Positions 28,826 through 37,675 of a stretch of 64,000 nt of DNA are shown one piece after another (within the stretch, counting starts at the first letter, position 1; each line of letters begins with the position of its first letter). The stretch is from Chitinophaga sancti (GTDB taxonomy: Bacteria > Bacteroidota > Bacteroidia > Chitinophagales > Chitinophagaceae): the NCBI RefSeq assembly GCF_034087045.1, contig NZ_CP139247.1:4552001-4616000 (forward strand), given 5' to 3'. The notes under the pieces were generated by a model. The model had not been told where the DNA came from. It searched no databases and was given only the letters and a program-made list of their open reading frames with translations. The position numbers and the translations under genes were made by a program.

Positions 28826-31294
28826 TTAAGCGACCACTTTCTTCTTCCTGAACTCCATTACCACCGCGCCAATCAACAACAACATCACTATCAGAGAACT
28901 AAAGAACCCAATCTGATCCCCTAAATAGTAACTCTTCGGATGGAACTTAAACACAATCTCATGTTTTCCTGCCGGTACAGACAACCCTCTCAGTGCATAA
29001 TCCACTCTCACATACTCCGTCTCCACACCATCAATATACGCTTTCCAGCCCTCCTTATAATACACCTCACTAAACACTGCAAATTGTGGCGTAGCCGCAT
29101 TGGAAGTATAACTTATCTGATCCACATCATTCTTCACCAAAGCGATGGTCGCAGCCGAATCGTACACTGGTTGTGCTTTCACCGCAGCTTTAAAACGCTG
29201 ATCGATCACCACAGAATCCTTTGTATTCAGATTGTCCAGCGCCTTCATTTCCGCATCAGCATTCGGTACCCACACGATATCTTTTACAAACCATGCATTC
29301 CCCAACGCCTGCGGATTCCTTTGTACCACAGGCTGTCCCTGCTGACCCGGTGCCACGATATACTTTGCATTCAGCATATTCAGCACATTGATATTATTCC
29401 TGCTGATCTGATTCTCAATCAGGTCCTGGTACAATATTAGCTTTGCCGCATGATATCCACCCACTGAATTATGAAAATAAGAAGTCATCGCATCGCTAAA
29501 CGGATCACCTTTCGTTACATTAAACACCCTGAAATAAGGATCTTTATCTTCTGCAATCTGCTGATCGGCAGGTGAAGGACTGAAGTTACCCTGGTACTTG
29601 GATTCCTCTACATAATTATCGGAATTCAGGTAACGGGTATCTACCTGCAGTAAATCAAACAACACCAGTACGATTAGACCACCAGCCAGCCACTGCATCC
29701 TGATTTTATCTTTCAGGTAATACCAGATCAGTCCAAATGCCAGCGCAAACAAAATGATTGCTCTGAACACATCACTTCTATACAGGGATGCTCTGTCCGC
29801 ATGCAATGCACGCATCAGCTGATTTGCAATATCATCACTACCTCCCGCCATCTGCTTGAACTGCTGTGCCATCATCTGATCTGAATTATTAGACCAGCCC
29901 AGGGTTACAGACAGTACTAACAGCACGCCTAAAATCACACCCATCACGATGCCTGAGCGCTTCAGGTTCGCTACCAGGTCTGCTTTCTTCAATGTAGGAT
30001 CCAGCAAAGCCTGCAGACCCAGCACCGCCAGTATGACCAGTGTCAGCTGTGGGATAATCAGCACCATGCTTGGCGCTCTGAATTTATTGTAGAACGGCAG
30101 GTAGTCAAACAGCGCATAGTTGAAGAAAGCCAGGTTACTACCATAGCTCATGAGGACTGCCAATATAGAAATCGCGAGGATCCACCATTTATGCCATGAC
30201 CTGATCAGTCTGAAACTAAAGATCGCGAGGAAGCAGATCACAATACCCAGGTACACCGGACCGGAAGTACCCGGTTGTTCACCCCAGTAAAGCGGCCATG
30301 CTTTGATCATCTGGTTGGCCTGTTGGTCAGGCACGCCCAGTGATTTCAGTGTCTTATAGGTCTCGGAACTTTCTGTCAGTTCGCCCTGTGAGCTACCACC
30401 ATACAGGTTCGGTACTACGAACGTAAACGTCTCGAAAATACCATAGCTCCAGCGGAACGCATATTCCTTATCCAGGCCACTGCCTTTGGTATCGGCAGCT
30501 TTCTGTGTGAGTTCTGATTTACCACCACGAATGGTCTCTTTGGAGTATTCGTAGGTCGTCCACATAGCCATGGTATTTACCGCCATACTTAAACCTGTAG
30601 CGGCTATAACCAGCACCCCGGTAATAATGAGGTGTTTATAATCCTTTGCACGGATGGTATATATGGCAAATACAACCCCCAGTACGGCCAGCAGCAACAG
30701 GAAGTAGTAAGTTACCTGCATGTGGTTCGAAGCTATGAGGAGGGACATGAACAGTGCAGTGACTGCCACCCCTTTGATGTATTTCTTTTGCGTGAGCATG
30801 ATAATACCCGCCAGAACAGCAGGCAGGTAACCGATGGCCATCATCTTGGTGTCGTGACCCGCACCTATGATAATGGGGTCATAACTGGAATAGGCATAGG
30901 CGACAGCACCGAGAAGGCCGATCCAGGAGCGGACACCCAGTACCATACAAAGTAGGTAGAAGGAGAGGCCCGCGAGAAAGAAGAAGTTGATCGGTTTAGG
31001 CATCCAGAGTGTGAATACCTTTCCGAGGTCGGAAATGTTGAAGGGCTCGCGGCTTTCCAATACGATCTGGTAGGAAGGCATCCCGCCGAACATACTGTTG
31101 GTCCATAGAGGGGCTTCGCCATGGGCGGCTTTGTAATCAAGCGATTGCTTGGCCATAGCCTGCCATTGGATATTATCGCCCTGTGTCAGGACCTGTCCGT
31201 CCAGCACTGGTTTACAATAGATGATTGCCAGCAACAGGAGTATCCCGATTGCGATGATATGTGGCAGAAATTTCTTGAACCAATCAGGTTTCAT
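28826..31294 (-). CDS. YfhO-family membrane protein
   Basis: An 822-residue protein with about 12 transmembrane helices. It begins like YfhO/GT-C type proteins (IIAIGILLLLAIIYCKPVLDGQVLTQGDN, then NSMFGGMPSYQI) and has a periplasmic C-terminal domain with EVYYKEGWKAYIDG near 740 and a final helix. The GT-C fold suggests transfer of sugars from lipid carriers on the outer face of the inner membrane; in Bacillus, YfhO acts in lipoteichoic acid glycosylation, but the role in Bacteroidota is not proven. Context among glycosyltransferases fits. Confidence 0.85.
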   Translation of the reverse strand: MKPDWFKKFLPHIIAIGILLLLAIIYCKPVLDGQVLTQGDNIQWQAMAKQSLDYKAAHGEAPLWTNSMFGGMPSYQIVLESREPFNISDLGKVFTLWMPKPINFFFLAGLSFYLLCMVLGVRSWIGLLGAVAYAYSSYDPIIIGAGHDTKMMAIGYLPAVLAGIIMLTQKKYIKGVAVTALFMSLLIASNHMQVTYYFLLLLAVLGVVFAIYTIRAKDYKHLIITGVLVIAATGLSMAVNTMAMWTTYEYSKETIRGGKSELTQKAADTKGSGLDKEYAFRWSYGIFETFTFVVPNLYGGSSQGELTESSETYKTLKSLGVPDQQANQMIKAWPLYWGEQPGTSGPVYLGIVICFLAIFSFRLIRSWHKWWILAISILAVLMSYGSNLAFFNYALFDYLPFYNKFRAPSMVLIIPQLTLVILAVLGLQALLDPTLKKADLVANLKRSGIVMGVILGVLLVLSVTLGWSNNSDQMMAQQFKQMAGGSDDIANQLMRALHADRASLYRSDVFRAIILFALAFGLIWYYLKDKIRMQWLAGGLIVLVLFDLLQVDTRYLNSDNYVEESKYQGNFSPSPADQQIAEDKDPYFRVFNVTKGDPFSDAMTSYFHNSVGGYHAAKLILYQDLIENQISRNNINVLNMLNAKYIVAPGQQGQPVVQRNPQALGNAWFVKDIVWVPNADAEMKALDNLNTKDSVVIDQRFKAAVKAQPVYDSAATIALVKNDVDQISYTSNAATPQFAVFSEVYYKEGWKAYIDGVETEYVRVDYALRGLSVPAGKHEIVFKFHPKSYYLGDQIGFFSSLIVMLLLIGAVVMEFRKKKVVA

Positions 31295-31377
31295 ATAGTT
31301 ATGTACTTGTTTATGAGTGCGTAAAGGTAATATATTATGGAATATATAATAAGTTGGTGATGGTGGGTGGTAATCCT

Positions 31378-32313
31378 TTACGAATGCGCCTCCGGCAAAT
31401 GTACCGGTTCCCAGAACCCTTTCAATACATCAATCCTGAACTGAATCACCGGCCATGACTTCGCCGGCCTTCCCTGCAATAAATAATACCCCCCAATCAC
31501 TACCGAAGCACCCAGCTTAAATAAGTACTCTATCCCTTTCTTAAAAGTCGCCCCGCCACCTTTCTCCTTCATCCTCACCTTTTCCCCACGGCCAATCCCG
31601 GAAGCCACCCTGTACATATACTCAGCCGTTAACTTCTTCACTTCCACCACATGATGTACAATCACCGTCGGATCATACCAGATCACGCCACCTCTCTCAA
31701 TCAGTTTATAAAAGAACTCCTTTCCTTCACCACCAATCCTCAAAGTCCCTTTCACCCCCGGCAAACTGGTATTAAACCCTTTCACCGCAAAGAAATCCTC
31801 CCTTTTCACAATCATATTAGATTCCAATGGATAACGCCCGTTGTCGAACGGCTTCGTCTCCGGACTATAATCAAAATTCCCCACCAGGGAAGATACATAA
31901 TGCGACATCCACTTTGGCTCAGCAGGTATATATCTTGGAATAATGCGTCCGCCGAGACCGGTGGCCTCCGGATGCGTATCAAAGAAAGTAATGATATTCT
32001 GCAAATACCCCGGCATGGCCACAGCATCGTCATCCATACAGCAGATCAATTTGCCGGTAGACAGTTCCGCCCCGGTATTACGGGCGTACGAAGCGCCCTG
32101 ACGTTTTTCCAGGTGGTAGGAGAGCTGCATATCCGGGTGGGTAGCAATGTATTCCCTTACTTTTTCGGCAGTATTATCCTGGCTGTTATTGTCCACCACA
32201 ATCACCTCATACAGTTTCTTGTCAAGGTCCTGCTGGTATAGGCTATCGATGGCCTGTATAATATAGGCCTCCCTGTTATAAGAGCATATGACTATGGAAA
32301 TGGCAATTTGCAT
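31378..32313 (-). CDS. Family 2 glycosyltransferase
   Basis: A 311-residue GT2 enzyme with ISIVICSYNREAYIIQAIDSL at the start, VVDNNSQDNTAEKV near 38, ARNTGAELSTGKLICCMDDDAV near 77-98 (DDD metal site), and LRIGGEGKEFFYKLIERGG near 190-210. It has no clear membrane helix except a weak one near 270. It is transcribed in the same direction as the YfhO gene, 83 bases upstream of it, and may be in the same operon. It is the last glycan gene of the block. Confidence 0.88.
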   Translation of the reverse strand: MQIAISIVICSYNREAYIIQAIDSLYQQDLDKKLYEVIVVDNNSQDNTAEKVREYIATHPDMQLSYHLEKRQGASYARNTGAELSTGKLICCMDDDAVAMPGYLQNIITFFDTHPEATGLGGRIIPRYIPAEPKWMSHYVSSLVGNFDYSPETKPFDNGRYPLESNMIVKREDFFAVKGFNTSLPGVKGTLRIGGEGKEFFYKLIERGGVIWYDPTVIVHHVVEVKKLTAEYMYRVASGIGRGEKVRMKEKGGGATFKKGIEYLFKLGASVVIGGYYLLQGRPAKSWPVIQFRIDVLKGFWEPVHLPEAHS

Positions 32314-32419
32314 GGGCAGTTGTGTTTTTTCGAATTCTGGTCAGCACAGAATAAACCATGCCAATCACAAATTTTTTTTGAAGAAAGCAAAATAACTGTA
32401 ATTTATCCGAAATTTCAAC

Positions 32420-32701
32420 ATGGACAGGTTACGATTCTTTTTAAAACTGGCTTTTATCTGCAACCTGTTTTTCGTGCTTGCTGAGGTGTCCCGATACCTT
32501 GATATAAAGGATAATTTTGGCGAATTATTGAAATTCGTGCTGCCGATGGGGATGTTTGTGGCGTTTCCGCTGAATCTGATCACTTTGATCATCGCGGTTA
32601 TTATGCTGGTCAGACATAAGCTGAGCGTGGCCCAGCTGCCACCGTTCGTATTTATTATAAATCTTCTTATCTTACTTCTTCAATTCTACTTCCTTTTCTG
32701 A
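32420..32701 (+). CDS. Small three-helix membrane protein
   Basis: A 93-residue protein that is almost entirely hydrophobic, with three likely transmembrane helices (residues 8-25, 37-62, 70-92). No family is recognised. Its TGA stop overlaps the ATG of the next gene (TGATG), which means translational coupling. It may assist the queuosine-precursor transporter or simply share its mRNA. Confidence 0.72.
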   Translation: MDRLRFFLKLAFICNLFFVLAEVSRYLDIKDNFGELLKFVLPMGMFVAFPLNLITLIIAVIMLVRHKLSVAQLPPFVFIINLLILLLQFYFLF

Positions 32702-33483
32702 TGATAAACAATTTACTGAAAGATAAGCCGACGAAACTATTCCTGATCTTCTGTAGTTTCTTCGTGGCGAATGCATTGATAGCTGAGTGTATAGGTGGTA
32801 AGATCTTCTCTCTTGAGAGGCTTTTAGGCCTGCCGGTGCATACCTTCACAATTTTCGGGTATCCCGGGTTGTCATTCAATCTTACCTGTGGGGTGTTGTT
32901 ATGGCCATTAGAGTTTGTGCTGACGGATGTGGTGAATGAGTATTTCGGGCCTAAGGCCGTAAGAAGGATCTCTTATATTGCTGTGGGGCTAATTTCTTAT
33001 GCTTTCCTCATGTTTTATATCGCGATCAAGGTGCCGCCGGCTGACTGGTGGCTGGGTTCCAGCGCACAGGATGGGGTACCGAATATGCAGGATGCATTTG
33101 GAAGTATATTCGGTCAGGGCATGTGGATCATCTTTGCGAGTATCATGGCGTTTTTGGTGAGCCAGATTGTGGATGTGACGGTGTTTCATCGTATTAAGAG
33201 AGCCACAGGGGAGAAACATGTGTGGCTGAGGGCTACGGGATCTACTATAATTAGTCAGCTGGTGGATAGTTTTATCGTATTATTTATAGCTTTTAAAATA
33301 GGGAAAGACTGGAGCTGGCAGCAGGTGTTGGCGATTTGTGTGGTGAATTATACGTATAAATTTGTTATGGCGATTGCGCTAACCCCGTTAATTTACTTTT
33401 TAGAGGGACGGGTGGAAAAATATTTGGGCAAGGAGACGACGGTCAGGATGAAGGCGGCTGCTATGGGGAAGGAAGAGGCATAA
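32701..33483 (+). CDS. Queuosine precursor transporter (YhhQ/VUT family)
   Basis: A 260-residue protein with six to seven helices and family landmarks: FVANALIAECIGGKIF near 20-35, WPLEFVLTDVVNEYFGPKAVRRISY near 70-95, and SQLVDSFIVLFIAFKIG near 190. YhhQ imports queuosine precursors such as preQ0 or preQ1 used for tRNA modification. It is coupled to the small membrane protein upstream. No que or tgt gene is nearby, so this rests on family similarity. Confidence 0.9.
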   Translation: MINNLLKDKPTKLFLIFCSFFVANALIAECIGGKIFSLERLLGLPVHTFTIFGYPGLSFNLTCGVLLWPLEFVLTDVVNEYFGPKAVRRISYIAVGLISYAFLMFYIAIKVPPADWWLGSSAQDGVPNMQDAFGSIFGQGMWIIFASIMAFLVSQIVDVTVFHRIKRATGEKHVWLRATGSTIISQLVDSFIVLFIAFKIGKDWSWQQVLAICVVNYTYKFVMAIALTPLIYFLEGRVEKYLGKETTVRMKAAAMGKEEA

Positions 33484-33485
33484 GG

Positions 33486-33590
33486 GAAGAGGAATAAGGA
33501 AATGTGATAAGGAAACGGGAATGAGGGAATAGATGTAAGTGAAGAGGTATAAAGAAATGTGTCAAGGAAATGGGATTAAGGAAAGGGGCG
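33486..33590. repeat. Purine-rich 55-bp degenerate tandem repeat
   Basis: GAAGAGGAATAAGGAAATGT at 33486 recurs as GAAGAGGTATAAAGAAATGT at 33541, each followed by a purine-rich AAGGAAA-GGGA stretch. It lies just after the stop of the queuosine transporter. The AAGG/GGAA words suggest origin by local slippage. Confidence 0.7.
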
Positions 33591-33627
33591 AGGCGCCCCT
33601 GCTTTCATCATTTGTATGGTCTGTACC

Positions 33628-34083
33628 CTACGGATATTTCGTCTTCACCAACGTAGCCACCACCTTATCTATCGGCAAATGTACTGCCTCCGCAGAAAAA
33701 TCTTCCCAATCAATCCACCGGGCAGCTTCCACATCTGTCACACCTTCCGGTACTTCAAAATCAAATGGCTTTTTCGATAAAGGCGCTACAAATGGCGATA
33801 GTGGCGTGACAAGATAATAAATTGAAATAATCTGTGTCTCATTGTCAAACGCAGAGATCTGGAAAAAGTCGGTCGTATACAAATGCTCGACCACAGCTAC
33901 ATCCTGATTCAACTCTTCTTTCCATTCCCGTACAATACATTCCAGCGTTCCTTCGCCAAACTCCATCCCACCACCTGGAAATTTCGTAAAATAATTCCCC
34001 TTTATATATTCGTCACTAACCAGTACTTGTTTTTTGTCATTGATCATAATGCCATAAACCCGTACGTTGAACATAGCTGCCAT
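33628..34083 (-). CDS. NUDIX hydrolase
   Basis: A 151-residue protein with a NUDIX box (GGGMEFGEGTLE...REWKEEL, about residues 39-62) fitting Gx5Ex7REUxEE. It would hydrolyse a nucleoside diphosphate linked to another group; substrate is unknown. The open frame extends upstream to 34356, but conserved sequence starts at MAAMFNVRVYGIMIND (34083), and a perfect TACATTTG promoter element lies inside the longer frame, so 34083 is chosen. It is monocistronic. Confidence 0.87.
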   Translation of the reverse strand: MAAMFNVRVYGIMINDKKQVLVSDEYIKGNYFTKFPGGGMEFGEGTLECIVREWKEELNQDVAVVEHLYTTDFFQISAFDNETQIISIYYLVTPLSPFVAPLSKKPFDFEVPEGVTDVEAARWIDWEDFSAEAVHLPIDKVVATLVKTKYP

Positions 34084-34103
34084 ATAAAAAATGTTGTATA
34101 GGG

Positions 34104-34111
34104 CAAATGTA
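34104..34111 (-). promoter_or_regulatory. -7 promoter element of the NUDIX gene
   Basis: The minus strand reads TACATTTG, a perfect TAnnTTTG, 20 bases before the ATG at 34083. A TTG is found 24 bases upstream of it, slightly farther than the usual spacing. Confidence 0.65.
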
Positions 34112-34240
34112 GGGTAAAAAAATAGTTTGTTTATACAAGCCGACCACTCATGCAGGCAGGGCGTTCCGGAATCATTGGCAAGCATATATACCCTGGATAT
34201 AGCATAGCTTCGATATAGAATCGTAATCAAGATGTAACCC

Positions 34241-34286
34241 AAAAAGGGCAACTCAATATCCCTGAATATTGAGTTGCCTTTTTTGA
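34241..34286. terminator. Intrinsic terminator between SDR remnant and NUDIX gene
   Basis: GGCAACTCAATAT / ATATTGAGTTGCC forms a 13-bp stem with A5 and T6 flanks, so it can act on both strands. Confidence 0.85.
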
Positions 34287-34363
34287 GTAGCCTTATAACG
34301 AAAGTATTGCGTCGAAGAAGCATCGAAGGAGCACCAAAGAAGCGTCGGGGAATCATCCAAGAA

Positions 34364-34828
34364 TCACCTAATATTTACCAACGCAACATCGAAGCTACAC
34401 CTAAGGCTGCCCCCCTCCACCTGCCGCTCATCTGCATCCGGCTGCTCATCCGGCAGGTAATTGATCACTACATCCGCGCCTTCGCGCGCATACGCAATCG
34501 CCGCCGCTGGGCCCATCCCGGAATCCCCACCAGTAATCAATGCTTTACGGCCTGCCAGTCTGCCACTTCCTTTATATGACGCCTCCCCATGATCCGGTTT
34601 CGGTATCATCTTCGAAGCCAATGCCGGCCATGGCTGTGACTGCGGTTGAAAAGTAGGCTTAGGGTATTTATTGAGCGGATTTTCCAATCCGGTAGCATGA
34701 TTATTCGCCACAGAAGGTGCTGAAGGCATAGAACCTGACCTGGAGATTACCGGACTGACGGCCATAGCAGCAATGCTGGCGCCCAGTCCGGTTGCCATCT
34801 GCCTGCGCGTGTAATTATTCTGATTCAT
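34364..34828 (-). pseudogene. Truncated short-chain dehydrogenase with twin-arginine leader
   Basis: The frame encodes a leader with twin arginine (TRRQMATGLGASIAAMAV), the linker PKPDHGEASYKGSGRLAGRKA and the start of a Rossmann fold (ALITGGDSGMGPAAAIAYAREGADVVINYL), as in YghA-like SDR oxidoreductases of about 300 or more residues. Family similarity stops at DEQPDADE (about 34427). The next 20 codons are unrelated, then a stop. The catalytic Ser-Tyr-Lys region is absent, so no dehydrogenase activity is possible. The missing part is not found in the following 700 bases. Confidence 0.85.
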
Positions 34829-34900
34829 ATGGTTAAAGATTACTAAAGAGGAACAACCCCGATGCTAAACCCATAAACCATTGATCCATATGTTATTATA

Positions 34901-34934
34901 AAAGAGGCCGCAGAGGATACCCCTGCGGCCTTCT
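34901..34934 (-). terminator. Intrinsic terminator after corA
   Basis: On the minus strand, GAAGGCCGCAGG / CCTCTGCGGCCTC forms a strong stem followed by TTTT. It lies 19 bases past the corA stop. Confidence 0.85.
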
Positions 34935-34952
34935 ATACACATATTATGGCAA

Positions 34953-35891
34953 CTAAAACCATTTCTTCTTCATAAAGTACCAACTGATGATCACCGAAAT
35001 AATAATCGAAATCATCACCGGTATATAAAACGCATGTGCATTCCGCTGAAACGGAATATCCACATTCATCCCATAAATACTCGCAACCAGCATAGGAAAC
35101 GTCAGCACGATCGTAATCGAAGTCAGCCGTTTCATCACAATATTCAGGTTATTCGAAATGATACTTGCAAATGCATCCATAGAACTACCCATGATATTCG
35201 TATATACATTCGCCATTTCAAGGGCCTGGGAAGTATCTACGATCAGGTCATGCAGGAACTCCTTTTCATCTTCATTCAACCCGAGAATGTTGGTTCGCTC
35301 AAGTTTCATGAGCAACAACTCATTGCTCCGCAGTGCTGTCACAAAGTACACTAGGCTTTTCTGAATCCGCATGATGTACAGCAGCTCCTCATTTCGGTTA
35401 CTGTCGTAGAGTTTCTGTTCTAATACATTTCTGCGCTGGTTGATCTCTTTCAGGTAGTCGAGGAAGTTCATAACTACTTTCTCAAAGATCTTCAGCACCA
35501 TCATATTCCGCTTTTCAGGATGACGGTTATGGAAGGTGTTGAGGAACTTATTGATGGCAGCGTTGTCGAAAGAATTGACTGTCAGGATCTGGTTATGCGT
35601 CAGAATGATCACAATTGGAATCGTGATATAATAAGCATCGCTTTCATTGAAAGAATTGTTCTCCGTCGGGGTTTTGATAACGATGAGTTTCACATTATCC
35701 TCAATCTCATAGCGGGACCTTTCATCAATATCCAGGGAGTCGGTGAGGAAGTCGAGCGGGATATCCAGCTCTTCAGAGAGCTGTTCAAACTCGGCCTGCT
35801 TTAGGGGAGGGGTAATATTCACCCATACTCCGTTTTCAGGGGTTTTAATCTCAACTGTCCGTGCGTCTATATTTTTGAAGTATTGGATCAT
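34953..35891 (-). CDS. corA: CorA-type magnesium/cobalt channel
   Basis: A 312-residue protein with a soluble alpha/beta N-terminal domain, a long stalk helix near 150-245, two C-terminal helices and the signature Y-G274-M-N between them (SIYGMNVDIPF). The basic C-terminus MKKKWF is typical. It forms a pentameric channel for Mg2+ uptake in the inner membrane. It is a single gene with its own terminator. Confidence 0.94.
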   Translation of the reverse strand: MIQYFKNIDARTVEIKTPENGVWVNITPPLKQAEFEQLSEELDIPLDFLTDSLDIDERSRYEIEDNVKLIVIKTPTENNSFNESDAYYITIPIVIILTHNQILTVNSFDNAAINKFLNTFHNRHPEKRNMMVLKIFEKVVMNFLDYLKEINQRRNVLEQKLYDSNRNEELLYIMRIQKSLVYFVTALRSNELLLMKLERTNILGLNEDEKEFLHDLIVDTSQALEMANVYTNIMGSSMDAFASIISNNLNIVMKRLTSITIVLTFPMLVASIYGMNVDIPFQRNAHAFYIPVMISIIISVIISWYFMKKKWF

Positions 35892-35939
35892 CCGGGCGCA
35901 AAGGTAGAATAATTAGTAAGAAAGCATATTGCTTAATTA

Positions 35940-36876
35940 TTAATTAACAGCGTGCTCTGCCAGACGGGCGGTTTTGTGGCGGGTCAAAAATCGCGGGTAT
36001 CGGATTTTGCGGGCGGGTATGGATGGTGGGTTTATTTGTGGGAGGGTGGTGGTTTCTTTTAGAATAACGGATAGCGGAACGATACATTCAGCGATGGTAA
36101 GCGCCTTTTCTTCTAAAAAGGAATTGAGCGGAAGGGTGTTTTCAAGTATTGAAGTTGTTACGGCAAACGAAGTTTGCGGTCCCTTGCCTCCGGATATTGC
36201 AGTCTCCTCCAAAATCGCCGGCAGCGAAACCATACATTCGTTCAAACTCAACGTACTCTCCTTTAGCATTGCCACCGTAGAACCTGTCAAACTTAGTGAA
36301 CTTTCCTTTAGCATTTCCTCTGCAGGCCCTGTCAAACTCAACGTACTTTCCTCTAGCATTTCCTCTGTAGACCCTGTCAAACTTAGTGAACTTTCCTTTG
36401 GCATTTCCTCTGTAGACCCTGTCAAACTCACCGTACTCTCCTTTATCATTTGCTCTGCAGCCCCTGTCAAACTCACCGTACTCTCCTTTATCATTTCCTC
36501 TGTAGCCCCTGTCAAACTCACCGAACTTTCCTTTATCATTTCCTCTGTAGCCCCTGTCAAACTCAATACCGGTTCCCCCAATAACAACGAAGGTTCCCAC
36601 ACCCACGGCACCAATACCGTACACCCATATGTCCCTCTTACAGGACGTAACTCCCTCTCCCTCAAAGCCGCAGGCATCAACACAACACATTCAGCCTCTT
36701 CCTTCTTTAAACCCAAAGGCTGCAACACCGCACATCCTGATATTCCACCCACCCGGTACAACGACCGCTTTTCCAATACTGAAGGCAACAGCACACTACA
36801 CCCGGCTATCTCACATAGTCGAATCATAGATCTCTCTTTCAAAAACAAAGGTAAAAGTACCGTACAACCAGCTACT
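35940..36876. repeat. Degenerate tandem array downstream of dapF (66-bp and 45-bp units)
   Basis: Units of exactly 66 bp are seen next to dapF (equivalent GG positions at 36784, 36850 and 36916, the last inside dapF). They pass into 48-, 63- and 66-bp units, then a block of 45-bp units. The word [GT]TCAAACT occurs at 36241, 36286, 36331, 36376, 36421, 36466, 36511 and 36556, exactly 45 apart. Weaker long units resume to about 36050. All spacings are multiples of three. The unit closest to dapF resembles the last 66 bases of dapF itself. Nothing else is in this 940-base stretch. Confidence 0.9.
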
Positions 36877-36995
36877 TTATTTAGCCGGTATATCGATCTC
36901 TCCTTCAAATACAAGGGTAGCAGGACCACACAACCAGATGTCTTCATAAGCTCGTTCGCCGGTTTTGGTAAAACGTACTTCCAGTCCACCGCCAA
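35940..36995 (-). CDS. Candidate repeat protein read from the dapF-derived array, overlapping dapF
   Basis: A 351-codon frame starts inside dapF in a different frame (118-base overlap) and runs through the whole array. It encodes units like GC-x-VLLP-x2-LKERS-x2-RL (22 residues), repeated about four times, then seven 15-residue units SLTGATEEMIKESSV and variants, then two more ECxVxLP units. There is no signal peptide and no known domain. The opposite strand is also open for 427 codons, because all units are multiples of three, so openness alone is weak evidence. It may be a new gene born from repeat growth, or non-coding. Confidence 0.3.
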   Translation of the reverse strand: MAVDWKYVLPKPANELMKTSGCVVLLPLYLKERSIYRLNKVAGCTVLLPLFLKERSMIRLCEIAGCSVLLPSVLEKRSLYRVGGISGCAVLQPLGLKKEEAECVVLMPAALRERELRPVRGTYGCTVLVPWVWEPSLLLGEPVLSLTGATEEMIKESSVSLTGATEEMIKESTVSLTGAAEQMIKESTVSLTGSTEEMPKESSLSLTGSTEEMLEESTLSLTGPAEEMLKESSLSLTGSTVAMLKESTLSLNECMVSLPAILEETAISGGKGPQTSFAVTTSILENTLPLNSFLEEKALTIAECIVPLSVILKETTTLPQINPPSIPARKIRYPRFLTRHKTARLAEHAVN

Positions 36996-37668
36996 GGGTC
37001 TGAACAGGAACGGTATAAGTCTTCTCTTCCGTGCCGGAAGTCATCAGCGCAGCGGCAGTAACGCCAGTTCCGCACGAGTAGGTTTCATCTTCCACACCTC
37101 TTTCATAAGTACGAACAAAAATGCCATTATCAATAGGCTGAACAAAATTTACATTCGTTCCCACCGCTTTAAAACGCTCATTATAGCGGATCTGTCTGCC
37201 TTCTTCAAATACATCCAGGGCTTTCACATCCTCCACGAACTTTACAAAGTGTGGTGAACCGGTATTCAGGTAAAAATAAAGATTACCTACTTCCACGCCA
37301 TTCACATCCTGCATTTTCAGGTTTACCCAATCAGTACCTTTCATGGTCGCTTCATGCGGACCGTCAATAGCTATAAATCTCAGCACTTCGCTATCTAATC
37401 CCATTTTACGGGCAAAAGCCACCAGGCAACGGCCCCCATTGCCACACATGCTACTTTCCCGGCCGTCAGCATTGTAATACTTCATACCAAAGTCATAGCC
37501 TTCCTGCCTGTTCAATAGCATCAAACCATCTGCACCGATGCCAAAGCGGCGGTCACAGAGAAAATGCACCTGTTCTTCAGTGAGAAAATCATATTGGCCA
37601 TTGCGATTGTCCATAATGACGAAGTCATTGCCGGTCCCCTGGTATTTGTAAAAATGTATTGCTGACAT
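36877..37668 (-). CDS. dapF: Diaminopimelate epimerase
   Basis: A 263-residue enzyme with both catalytic cysteines: Cys75 in SSMCGNGGRC and Cys199 in TYSCGTGV. It begins FYKYQGTGNDFVIMDN, the usual DapF start. It turns LL- into meso-diaminopimelate for lysine and peptidoglycan synthesis. The length is normal and the enzyme looks intact, even though its 3' end seeds a repeat array and its 5' flank carries an 87-bp duplication. The predicted transcription start almost touches the ATG, so the mRNA may be nearly leaderless. Confidence 0.96.
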   Translation of the reverse strand: MSAIHFYKYQGTGNDFVIMDNRNGQYDFLTEEQVHFLCDRRFGIGADGLMLLNRQEGYDFGMKYYNADGRESSMCGNGGRCLVAFARKMGLDSEVLRFIAIDGPHEATMKGTDWVNLKMQDVNGVEVGNLYFYLNTGSPHFVKFVEDVKALDVFEEGRQIRYNERFKAVGTNVNFVQPIDNGIFVRTYERGVEDETYSCGTGVTAAALMTSGTEEKTYTVPVQTLGGGLEVRFTKTGERAYEDIWLCGPATLVFEGEIDIPAK

Positions 37669-37675
37669 AATAAAG

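Noticed and set aside
31651..32241. 196-codon plus-strand frame opposite a glycosyltransferase gene
   Set aside because: Antisense to an intact GT2 gene with all motifs; no features of its own.
23694..32313. Complete capsule or O-antigen locus
   Set aside because: Glycosyltransferases and a flippase-like gene are present, but strands alternate and no clear polymerase, initiating transferase or export genes are seen, so only a glycan gene block is claimed.
35940..36876. Array interpreted as a CRISPR or integron-type array
   Set aside because: Units diverge throughout with no constant repeat plus unique spacer pattern, and no integrase or cas gene is present.
35974..37257. 427-codon plus-strand frame opposite the repeat array and dapF
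   Set aside because: It overlaps about 380 bases of the intact dapF on the other strand, and its openness follows from repeat units divisible by three. No known domain or signal peptide.
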